A stretch of DNA of 64,000 bases from Larix kaempferi. Taxonomy: Eukaryota > Streptophyta > Pinopsida > Pinales > Pinaceae. The translations under genes and the position numbers were made by a program. Every line of letters begins with the position of its first letter. Positions within the stretch are counted from its first letter, which is position 1. Of the stretch, positions 1 through 9,811 are shown in pieces. Below the pieces are notes generated by a model. The model searched no databases and was not told the DNA's origin. It saw only the letters and a list, made by a program, of their open reading frames with translations. The stretch is taken from contig BSBM01002108.1 in NCBI GenBank assembly GCA_027924585.1, forward strand, positions 227,001 through 291,000. Direction: 5' to 3'.

Positions 1-469
1 ATGCCATTGCATTTTTTTTAAAAGAGATTGACGGTGGTTGATGCTTATTCTTGAGCAACGAATCAATATGAAAAATATCAATATAATCCACAGAAATATA
101 AAAGATGGTGATAGAAATAAAAGAGGGTGATATTTTTTTTGAGAAATGATTAATATGATAATTGAAAATATAAAAGATGGTTATGTGTTTTTTATATAAT
201 TTATTAGAAAAAAAAGAAAGAATAATATTACATATTAATATATTATAGAAAAGAAATAGTAAAAGAAGAGGTTACCTACAATTTCAATAGTATGGTTAAG
301 TTTATCTTGTTTATAATAAAGTAATTGATTTAAAATAAAAAATAACATGAAAATGTAACATCATGATTAAGTAACAAATAAGAATAAAAATAAATTAGAA
401 ATGTAATTTCAAATATTTTCATTTTTCCCCACTGCAGGTGCAGAAAGATGTGATAGGCCCCAGGCCTAG
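1..469. other. AT-rich non-coding DNA
   Basis: This stretch is strongly A/T-rich, with many short A and T runs. I see no open frame with recognisable protein similarity, no terminal-repeat signature and no RNA gene. The translations available here look like random low-complexity peptides. Confidence 0.6.
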
Positions 470-565
470 CCACGTGCCCGCCAGTAGGACCAACCACCTG
501 CCCACTAGCATGACCAGCCACACGCCCGCCAACATGACAAGCCACTTGCTTGCCCACATGCACGT
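470..565. repeat. 24 bp imperfect tandem repeat, about 4 units
   Basis: Four consecutive units of 24 bp begin with CCAC and contain a TGCCC or CGCCC core followed by a CATGAC-like segment. In the plus frame they translate to a His/Pro/Thr-rich peptide, so the open frames through this stretch are repeat translations rather than a gene. Confidence 0.6.
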
Positions 566-927
566 GCACCTACCTGCCTACCCTAACTTCGATGTTGAGG
601 ATGTGCCAACCTCACCCTTCCACGCGTCCCATGCAACCTATTAAGTCCCCCGGCAAATGCCTCGTCCAGCGCTCATTCTCCTGCCTGCTTCTTGACCCCT
701 CCTGTGTATGCCACATCCCATCTGCTGCTCCTGTCATGCTCAGTGTTCTGGTTATTATGGTTCCCACGAAGAATGTTGAATGGGGTTGTCCTCTCGCCTT
801 CATGGCAATGGCTGGGCATAAGTGATGAGATTTGGGTTCACCCGCAAATCGATTTGCGACGCAATTGCACTACAGACGCTTGACTTCTAGCAATTCAGCG
901 CAAAGGCTCCACAGGAACTCTGCTCTA

Positions 928-1150
928 TAGGGCTTGGCTCCTGGACGTTCGACTCTCTAGTTTTTTTCTCCTTAAAGTTCGGCTCTCTAGTCCTCTGCTC
1001 CCTGACTCTCGACCCCCTAGTCCTCGACTTCTTATTTCGCAGCGCTCTCGGCTCTTCGGTCCTCGGCTTTCCCGCCTCTTCGGTCCTTGGCGCTCTCATA
1101 TCTCCGATACTTGGCTCTCTCGGCTCTCCTGACTCCCTCCGCTCTCCAGT
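928..1150. repeat. Degenerate short repeat built on CGGCTCTC / CTCTCTAG
   Basis: A pyrimidine-biased stretch in which GGCTCTCTAGT-like and CGGCTCTTCGGTCCT-like words recur every 14-20 bp. On the minus strand it yields an Arg/Glu/Thr-rich low-complexity open frame that I do not consider a gene. It ends just upstream of the decayed frame at 1196. Confidence 0.5.
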
Positions 1151-1195
1151 TTTCATCTCTTTCTACTCTCTGGTCATTTGGCAGAGGACGCGGAC

Positions 1196-1693
1196 ATGCC
1201 ACCCACCAAAAAATATTACACCCGTCGCTTTGTGTAGCAGGTCGGCTCCTCCTCCGGTCTGCCGATGCGCCTCATGCGTGGTGTAGTTGGGAAAGCTCGC
1301 AAATTCCAAAAATAAATCCCGCAGCAGGCACAGGAGGAAATACAGGACGTCGAAGAGGATGCCACGAGAACCCGTGGGTGCCTCACAGATGAGGAAATTC
1401 ACAGTGAATTTGAAGCCTTGGTTCCTGACCCAGGGAATACCAGGGGTAGGACCACCCTATACCAAAAAACTCTTGACTATCATTGGTCCTAGAAAATGGT
1501 GCTCAACAAGGCACTTACAGATAGAAATGAAGCCCAGGCTGAGATTCTTCTCCAGCAGGATGAAATGCTGGAATTCTTGAAGCAGATTCTCTTCAATCAG
1601 CAACAGCTCGCTCGACACTTCGAAATTACCCTCGCTAAAGAACCGACTACACAGCCCACCCAGGTTGGACATAAGGGTTACACCAGTAATTAG
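1196..1693 (+). pseudogene. Decayed reading frame of unknown family, C-terminal coiled-coil-like
   Basis: One frame runs from the ATG at 1196 to the TAG ending at 1693, about 165 codons, broken by stops at 1235 (TAG), 1313 (TAA) and 1490 (TAG). The same frame stays protein-like on both sides of each stop. The N-terminus is basic (MPPTKKYYTRR), the middle is acidic with Gln/Glu runs (QQAQEEIQDVEED), and the C-terminus is a Leu/Gln-rich stretch (LLQQDEMLEFLKQILFNQQQ) with heptad-like spacing typical of a coiled coil. I do not recognise the family. The N-terminus of a retroelement gag or a fragment of a host protein are both possible. No terminal repeat or splice site assigns it. Confidence 0.45.
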
Positions 1694-3660
1694 CTCTGTC
1701 TGTTTTTTTTATCTCAGTTTAGACTTTTCTAGATGTTGTTACAGAGCTTTTCTGCTTGTCAGTAGTTCAGTTAAACTCTTTTTTCAGTAAAATTTGGTTT
1801 CCTCATTAGGATGACTTTTCTAAACTTTGTTTCAAACTATAGTTTGAGGTCTATTTTCTCGATTAAGAGAGGGCCCGATACTACTCTGTTATTGTATATT
1901 TTTGTGAAGGCAATTTAAGGTTTTTTTCTAGCTTACAAAAAAAAAAATTTATTTTCATTTTTATTTATCAAAGTTAAAGTTCTAAAAATAATTATATACA
2001 CATTTATTTATAAAGGTAATTTTGTACTTGCAATGTCTATATTATAAATGTATTTTTCATCTCATTCTAAATTCTACAAAAACACTTAAAATTGCATTAT
2101 CGATATATTGAGAAAAAATATCTTATAGTAAATGTATGTTTTGAATAACTATGTTACCAAACACACTAGGTTCTTGGTAGAGGTATTGATGTAACTTATA
2201 AGTGAAGTATGACAAATGAAGAGTTCATTAAATAAGAAAAAAATATTAAGATTATCAAATTATATTAACATTATTACATTATTAATATGAGGAAAAACAC
2301 TTTGTAACTTTAGCATACTATGTTGTAAAGTAATAGGAACATATTTTGAGACAATATTTTAGTTAAAGATAAGAATACTAATAACATTAAAAGGAATACA
2401 AATACTTTATGCACTATATTATATATCATGCAACATACATGATCAACTAAAAACACACCATTTATTATTAAGGGAATCTAATGAAGAAAACTAAAAAATA
2501 TTGCTTAACATCTAAGAATGATGGTTTTCATAGTTCATTATAGTAGTAATGAATACCTAAGTTTTATCCAAAAATTTGCCATTATTAATCAATAATAAAA
2601 TCATAAAATATATAAAAATATGTCACATTCAAGTATTAATAATAATATATATCATAATTACAAGTAAAATGGCATAGGGGAGAAAATGCATAATAATAAT
2701 AATAATAATAATAATAGTTATTTATTAAAGGTCTATAAAGATTGAAGTAATAGATTATTAATATAACTTAAGGGATGATGCAAGCTAATGCCGGCCACTC
2801 ATGACGTGTTAGTCGCAATGGACTTCTGGAAAAACATAAATCTGAACGTAAAAAGTCAATATTAGAGCTACCTACACAACTTTTTGGAATATGGCGTAAG
2901 AAGATGAAACGTAGACAATCAGATTAGCTTCTGGAATATATAGCTATTATTTATGGAAATTAAGTATAACTCCAAAAAAATGGGGTTCTCCTAAGGTTGG
3001 TATGTTATTTTTTTAAGAAAACATAATGAATATGTTTGTGTTGGGCCCCAGGTTTGGTATGAAAATGGTGGAATTTTGTGAAAACAATTATATACAGTCG
3101 TAGATAACAGGCCCTTCTAGTGCAACGCTATTTTTCCATATTTATTTATGTTATTTTTATTTTTATTTTAAATTAAGGAATTCAACCAAGCCGTAAAATG
3201 ACTAGGTTGAGTGTTGGGCCCCGACATCATGGTCTTAACATAATCAATGAACTTTGTTATTTTTTTATGATGCAGGTCTTTATGTGTACTTGTGTAGGTT
3301 CTTTTCCGTTTTCAAAATAGGTGAGTCAATCAAAAGCTATAGCTAGAAGAAATAACCTACTTTTTGTGTAAGATTGACGTTAGTGCAATTAAAATTAAAT
3401 AAAAAATAGAAAACAATAATAGATTTAATAAAAAATTACATATTATGAATCTACACACATAGTTCTACAAGTTTATTCAAATTCATTAGCAGTGGACAGG
3501 TGTAGCATACGCAGAATCATGCTTGAAATAGAAGAAGTTATAGAATAAGATATAGTTTTTTATAACACAGTCCAAGCCACTTGGTTTGGAAACCTGAACC
3601 TAAAACCAAAGCGGCCAAGTCATTCACCATGTTGGTGGGAAAGGAATTACCGACCAAAAT
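1694..3660. other. AT-rich non-coding stretch with an (AAT)n microsatellite
   Basis: There is no coding frame of note in about 2 kb. A clean trinucleotide run (AAT/TAA) lies at about 2691-2716. The rest is A/T-rich sequence without recognisable element ends. Two short TGTTGGGCCCC-like words occur near 3041 and 3213, but I could not build a repeat unit around them. Confidence 0.5.
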
Positions 3661-3769
3661 TTAGAAATTTAAATGGCACATACGTGTTATTTTAAATACA
3701 CGTGTACACACTAAGAGTGCGTACACATTATTAACGCGTGCGCACATTGTTTTACTAGTACGAAATGTA

Positions 3770-4298
3770 GTTTTTTTTTCATCTTCATCTATCTCAACCC
3801 CCCCTGCCACCCCTCTCCCTAACTCTAATCCTCCTCCTCTCCTTTGTCTATTCACGTCCCTCCCTAACCATCCTCCCCTCCACCCCACTTCAACCCCTTT
3901 ATCTCTCTCTCTTTCTCTCGCTCCCCCCTTCAATCCTCCTCTATCTCCCTATCTACCTGAGCTTCCTCTTCTTCTCCCTCCCCCCCCCTCGCTCTACCTA
4001 AACTTCTTCTCCTTCTCGCTCTCCCTCCTATATCCATCTCTCTAACCATAACCATCGTCCTATTTCTCTTACTCATCCCATCTCTTCTTAATCCCCCTCC
4101 TGCCCCTCCGCCCTCCCTCTCTCACTATCTCCTTAACCATAATCCCCTCTCCCCCTAACCCTCATCTTCTCACTCTCTCTCTATAACAATTATCTCTCTC
4201 TCTCTACTTAACCCTCCTCCCCCTTTTATCCCCCCTATGTCCCTATCTCTTTCTCTTTTCTCTCATTAATATTTCTCTCTCTCTCTCTCTCTCTCACT
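3770..4298. repeat. Pyrimidine-rich tract with (CT)n microsatellite
   Basis: About 530 bp are almost entirely C and T on the plus strand, with CCCTCC, CTCTCT and CCTAACC words, ending in a (CT)n run at about 4271-4296. It directly precedes the SF3B1 fragment. The complementary purine strand gives an open frame of Arg/Glu/Gly repeats that is not a gene. Confidence 0.75.
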
Positions 4299-4317
4299 AC
4301 AAGGGAAAGACCTTGTA

Positions 4318-4925
4318 GCGGAGGTTGCCCTCAAATTGGCCTTTTATACTGCCCCTAAACCAATGCTCAAGGATTTATTGAGAAACGTAGGGAGGAGGAT
4401 GACTTGGCCTTCAAGAAACCTTAGGGGATTATCGATAGAGAAGACAAATACAGGAAAAGGAGGCTTAATAGAGCTAATTTAACTGGCATAAATGATGCCT
4501 TCGCCATGGGTGACAAGACCCCCGATGCCGCTATTTGGACGTATGTTGATATCATGTAGCAGAGGCCCTTAAGAGGGAAAAGGAAGAAACCCTAAGTCTA
4601 GTTGCGAAGAAGCACCACGAAGAAGATGAACATAAGTTGAAGGATAAAGATGGGGTCACTCAGGCCTCGGTCGTGCAACTTGCCTGGAAGCAAAGGAATC
4701 GATGGAACCAAGATCAGGCTTAAGACAATGTTGCAAAGAAGGCAGAGGCTTCATTGGATTGGGATGCCCTTGATGCCACTCATTGGATTAGCAGGTGGTA
4801 TGGTACACCTATTGTATGAAGGATGAACAGTGATGCGACTTTGGGCATTGATTGGTGTAACATATTAGCAGGTGGGATGCTACACCTACCCTAGGAAGGG
4901 TTAATAGTGATATGACTCCTAAGTA
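4318..4925 (+). pseudogene. SF3B1: SF3B1 (splicing factor 3B subunit 1) N-terminal fragment, broken
   Basis: SF3B1 is the HEAT-repeat scaffold of the U2 snRNP SF3b complex. This fragment matches its unstructured N-terminal region as known from plants. From 4318 the frame reads EVALKLAFYTAPK, equivalent to the conserved YTAPK segment. After a frameshift near 4390 it reads EEDDLAFKKP, IIDREDKYRKRRLNR, DAFAMGDKTPD and TYVDIM. A second shift near 4562 gives ALKREKEETL, QRNRWNQDQ and DWDALDAT. After a third shift near 4870 comes SRWDATPTLGRVNSD, one of the family's TP-rich repeats. In-frame stops occur at about 4423, 4556 and 4720. There is no start, and the HEAT region is absent. Whether it is a retrocopy cannot be decided, because I cannot confirm the intron positions of the source gene. 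Identification is from memory of the family; no search was run. Confidence 0.85.
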
Positions 4926-5220
4926 TCTACCAAGTGATTAACTGCTCAAATAGAAGATGATGTTTGGTTCTCGATTATGCCAATGTATAGGTTGGGATTG
5001 AAGTAGTAGTGCATGGCCCTATTATTGTAATTTGGAGTGGCATGAGTAATGAATAAAAACTTTCATACATTTCCTTATTCCCATTAGTTGCACAATGTTT
5101 GTATTTACTATGCGTCTCTATGCTAGTATAGATTGAATTGGAAGTTGGTTCAATGGTAGTTTTGTTGTCCATATTTGTAGCAGCTTATTTGATACATTAC
5201 CCCCCTTCTCTCTCTCCTTA

Positions 5221-5223
<3 letters not shown>

Positions 5224-5278
<55 letters not shown>

Positions 5279-5336
5279 AGAACATGTCACCATGTCTTGC
5301 TCTGTCCCCCCTGTCTAGCTCTCTCCTTAACCCTCC

Positions 5337-5367
<31 letters not shown>

Positions 5368-5430
5368 TCCCTTAAAATTCCTCCCCCTCTCGCTCTAACC
5401 CTCTTCACCCATCTCACTCTATCATTATTT
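5224..5430. repeat. Compound (CT)n(CA)n microsatellite plus pyrimidine tract
   Basis: A (CT)n run at about 5225-5254 passes directly into (CA)n to 5279. After a short gap there is a further 130 bp of CT-rich sequence with CTCTCTAT units. On both strands the open frames here are Ser/Leu/Pro or Arg/Glu repeats. With the tract at 3770-4298 it brackets the SF3B1 fragment. Confidence 0.85.
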
Positions 5431-5559
5431 GGTAAACCTCCTCTATCTGTAGTACACAAATCCCCACTCATGACACCCATATCTCATTTAAAGGCCTATA
5501 AAGAACTCGTACAAGGGGCATACCATTTGATCTATCCGTGGTCCCATGTGGTCGTCTAA

Positions 5560-7720
5560 GGATGTGCTCATAGTGCTTAAACTTGAGAATCTATGCTTAG
5601 GGCCCAAGGTTGTTGTTTTCATCCCCCAACCATGCGAAACAGATAGAGGCTCTTATTTCATTACCACAACCATGGTCAAGGCATGAAGACCCATCCATAG
5701 TGCACAAACCATATTAACGGCACCGATACCTAAATCCTAGGCCAAATACTCCCCAATGAGGGCTCATGTGGTTTCTAGGTGGTTTTTGTGCTTCACGAAC
5801 TCAAAAAGGTTCAATTAATGTTTGAACCCCATGTTTAACCCTTCACCATGTTTAGGTTTCAACACCCATTTCTAGTGCACAACACTTACGCATGGCCCTT
5901 ATATCCCACTTGGATGCCTACAAAGAACCCTTACAAAATATTCTTGTGTTGGTCCATGGACTGAAAGAAACTAAGTCCAAGAAGTTTCAACAATATCTCG
6001 AGGCACTTAAAGTTTCCTTCCTTGACCATGGTCAAGGTCCCACGACTCATCCTTTTTAATAAAAACCTTCTAATGGAATCCATATCAAAATTTGATTGTA
6101 AAGACTCCTTAGAGAGGGTCCATGCCATTATTTGCACATGTTGTTTATGGCTATTGAACCTAAGAGACTATGTTTAAGCCCTGAGTATGAAGCAGTTTTC
6201 CTCCCCAAACCATGGCACTTGAGATTGAAAATGTTACTTTATGGTTGAAGCCATTTGTTTCACCTAGGCATGTTTAGGCCTATAGACCCATTCGCAATTC
6301 ATGAAACCTACTCATGTTGAATGTATCCCACTAACATACTCAACAACGCTATCCATGGCCTCGAAAAACATTCCCGGCGTGGGTCGAAGACATAATCTTG
6401 TTTAAGGCATGCGATGTAGCCTAATCATGGTATAAGTATCCCTCTACATTTTCTATAGATACCCCACAAGGGTTATGTGTGGTGGTTTGAATATGCATTC
6501 AACATCTTATCCTAAGAAGATTCTTGAGTTGTAGGTGTTTTTCATGGTGCTTGAGCCTGAGAAGCTTCATTTAAGGCATGAAGAGCTTCTTGTTGTCCCT
6601 ATACCTTGGTCAGACCTTGAAACCCATTTTTGGTTCACAACTAACCTAGTCATGGCACACATGACACACTTGAAGTTAACTAATACCCTATAGATTTCAT
6701 CTGTGGTGGTTCAAGTACTCTTTCATGGTGTTTGTGCCTAAGAAGCAAGAGTTAGTGTTGGAGGCTCTTGTTTCCCTTCACTAGCCATGGTTAAGGAGCC
6801 AAAATAAATCCTTGATGTCCAAGACATCATAATGGCATCCATATTCAATTCATATGCAAAAGACTCCTTGTAGAGGGCTAGTGTCATGGATTCTATGTGT
6901 TATTGACAATGCTTGAGGTCAAGAAGTTTCAATTAAGGCTCAAGTGGAATTCAATTGAGCTTAGTATGCTTCAATAAGATCTCAAGGAACCTATTTTCAT
7001 TCTTTGGAAATGTTCAAGGCCTTGCAACATATCCATGGTCTTTCATGGTAGTCTGAGGATGCATTCATTGTATTTGATCTTGAAAAAATATGTTTCGGGT
7101 CTAAGATTGTTATTTCCCTCCATAAACCATGTCCAAGGGCTTGAGGCTATTTTTTTCCTACCAAGACTAGGGTTGAGGGCCCAAGAACCATCCATAGTGC
7201 ATAAAGCATGTTAGGAATAATCTATATTGGACAAATAAAGGTGTCCATATCCCCAAGAAGAAAATATTATTGATAAAGGCTCTTGTTTAATACTTGTACA
7301 TGATTCCCAAGACATTGTAATGACACTCGCATTTAAATATGATTCCAAAGACACCTTATAGAGGGATCACGTTGTGGATTTTAGGTTTTGTTCATGGCAC
7401 TTGAGGTTGAGAGGGTCATTTATGGATTAAAGCCCTTTTTTCAGTTTACAAAACCTACGCATGGCTCATGTATCCCATTGTTGTGACCACAACACCCCCC
7501 AGGGAAAATCCAGGGGCCCCTTACAATTTTTTTTGAAAGTTGTACTTATGAGAGGGTTTTTTTTGTATTATTTCCTCACTTGGCCATGTTTGAGGCCCTA
7601 TGGGCCATATTTGGTGTGAAAAACACCCATATCCAAATGATTTAGGGCCCAGGGCCCAAATCATTTCATCCCCACATTGTAGCTCCTGAATTATGAAATG
7701 TTCATTTAGGTCTCAATCCT
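5560..7720. repeat. Degenerate tandem array with a unit of about 180 bp, roughly 12 units
   Basis: A recognisable word set recurs in order: a segment like CATGGTGCTTGAGCCTGAGA followed by GCTTCATTTAAGGC, then CTCTTGTTTCCCT, then AACCATGGTCAAGG, then CCCATTTCTAGTGCAC. The first anchor is seen near 5573, 5788, 5968, 6150, 6375, 6543, 6723, 6907, 7065, 7250, 7391 and 7681. Most spacings are 160-220 bp, clustering near 180. Units are so diverged that no clean consensus can be written by eye. There is no coding frame, and this is consistent with an old satellite-like array. Confidence 0.55.
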
Positions 7721-9811
7721 CTTCTTTCACTCTCCAAGCATGTTTACATTTCAAATCTCGTGTGGCGTTGCACTTGGCGCGATCCTTGCAGGTATGAAGT
7801 GGGATGCTACTGCTCCCCCCTTAACCCCATTATCTCTTTCTCTCTATCTCTCCCATATCCCATATCCCATCTCTCCATCTCTCTCTCTATCTCTCTCTAC
7901 CTCTCACTCTCCCTAAAGCACTACATCCCTTAACCCCTAAACCATTGAAACATTGAACATGTAATCCCACAACCATAACTCCTAAAAAACCTAACCCCAT
8001 CCCAGAACCCTCTCTTTAGCCATTCATTTATCCATTTTTGAAGTATAGTACAATGTATGCAAATATTTTTGAAGTATTGAATGTTTGGCATTAAATGGTG
8101 TAAACGTTGGTCGATTAATGGTGTAAACGTTATGCAGGGGCATGTGTGTGTGTTTTAGCGCCTATGCACTGATGACTTGTACACGCTACAAACACGTGTG
8201 CGCGCCTGTAAACACGTGTGCACATGTATGCTGCTAATTAAAAAAACAAAGTTTTCTGTTCCCGGGAACTCTACCAAAAAACATAGGATTTTCACTCTTT
8301 CGCGGGTTCAAGCTCTTCCGGGTTTCTTATTGGCTCACATTCATTGATATTTTGGACACTCATTGATCTATTGGACACAAAATCACTCTTGGATCTAACA
8401 AACATCTTCAGTGGTCTTGGAATCTAGTGGATACATTCAAGCTACCAGTTTCTATTGCAAGTGGAGATCATTTCTATAGGTATGATGAATTGTAAATAAT
8501 TGTTTTCATTCACAAGATTTGATGTTCTCCCATGCCTTTTTTTATCATATGCCTATATCAATACCCATGCATAGACAGCAATGAATTTGACAAGAAGAAT
8601 TCCCAAGTTCACATCTAAAAAGAACTCATATTCACTAGACAAGATGAAGTATGCAATGTAAACCAATAATTATTTCCATGAATATATTTTGATTTCACAC
8701 AAGGATGGCATGGATGAGGTTCTCTCTTGAGACTCTTCAATTTGAATAAAATCCTAAGAAGCAATCATGGGAGAGGGTCCATATTGAATAGTTCATGACT
8801 ACTTGCCTAAAATTCCTTGGGGAAATTTGCAACCTCCTCTTTGTGTAATTATTAAACTTATTCTCTTTATCTGATTTGATGTAGAAAAACTATCAAACTA
8901 TTCCCAAGACATCCCTAGGCATCTCTGTTGTAGGGTGTTATTACCAAATTTTTTATGAATTCATGGCTAGGAAAGACACTAGTTTCTCCATTCTACACTT
9001 GACCAACCATCATCTATATTGATTGGAATTGTAAGGGATAATGAGGTTTATCTAATGACTTAGATGGGAAAGAAATTTAGAGTCATAACCAAGCACCATG
9101 TTGTGTCTGACATCATAGGTAATGCAAATTATTACGTGTAATGTGATCTCATCCTAGGGTGTTGGAAAGGAAGAATATTTCAGTCCTCTTCTTGTGACTT
9201 CCACTACTTTTTTTAACACAAAGGAGATTGTGCTAGTACTATAACTGTAATACCCACAAACACATGAATACTCTATTGTACACTTGAGTTCTCAACTCGG
9301 TCTAGACACTTGAGTTCATGACTTGGATTAGATGTGCTTGAGTTCTCAACTTGGAAAACAATTTGATTTGATTTTGCATGGGAGACTCAATTTAGATAAC
9401 TTGATAACTCAAAATTCACGTGACTTCAACTTTGCATGGCTTACATAACTCGCTGGATCATTTCAATATACATAATTTGTTATACATGATAAGGAAGGTA
9501 GTTTGTCTTTAGGTCTCTTTGATAGTTTGTTTCTTTGGTAATTATGAAACCCCTAGGATACCATATTATTTCCATTTGAACCCTATCCTAGGCTAATTTA
9601 CCTATCCTTAGCATACTACACCCTAACTCTTGCCTTAGATATGTGGGCTAACACAAATACACCAGCATAGTTTGTAGTTGTATGTATTAATTTGTAAAGT
9701 GGTAAGTTATGTTGGAATGTGTCAAGTTCATTGTATAATGGAACTAATATCTTATTTGTTGTTTCTTTTGCAGGGGTATACCTCATAGTTTTGTTAAAGA
9801 GACTTTTGGAG
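7721..9811. other. Non-coding DNA upstream of the transposase-like gene
   Basis: It contains a further CT-rich tract at about 7815-7920, a stretch with several CACGTGTGCGC-like words near 8195-8235, and otherwise unremarkable A/T-rich DNA. A TTGTTTCTTTTGCAG sequence just before 9774 looks like a 3' splice site, so a 5' exon of the gene starting near 9812 may lie somewhere in this stretch; I could not find it. Confidence 0.4.
9280..9354. repeat. Short imperfect direct repeat (CACTTGAGTTC..CAACT)
   Basis: Three imperfect copies of a 25-30 bp unit begin with CTTGAGTTCTCAACT or a close variant, at about 9281, 9308 and 9337. They lie about 450 bp upstream of the transposase-like gene. No function is evident. 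Confidence 0.5.

Noticed and set aside
330-883. Overlapping open frames on both strands, some with apparent His/Thr/Pro-rich protein
   Set aside because: They follow a 24 bp repeat and low-complexity sequence, overlap each other in several frames, and show no domain.
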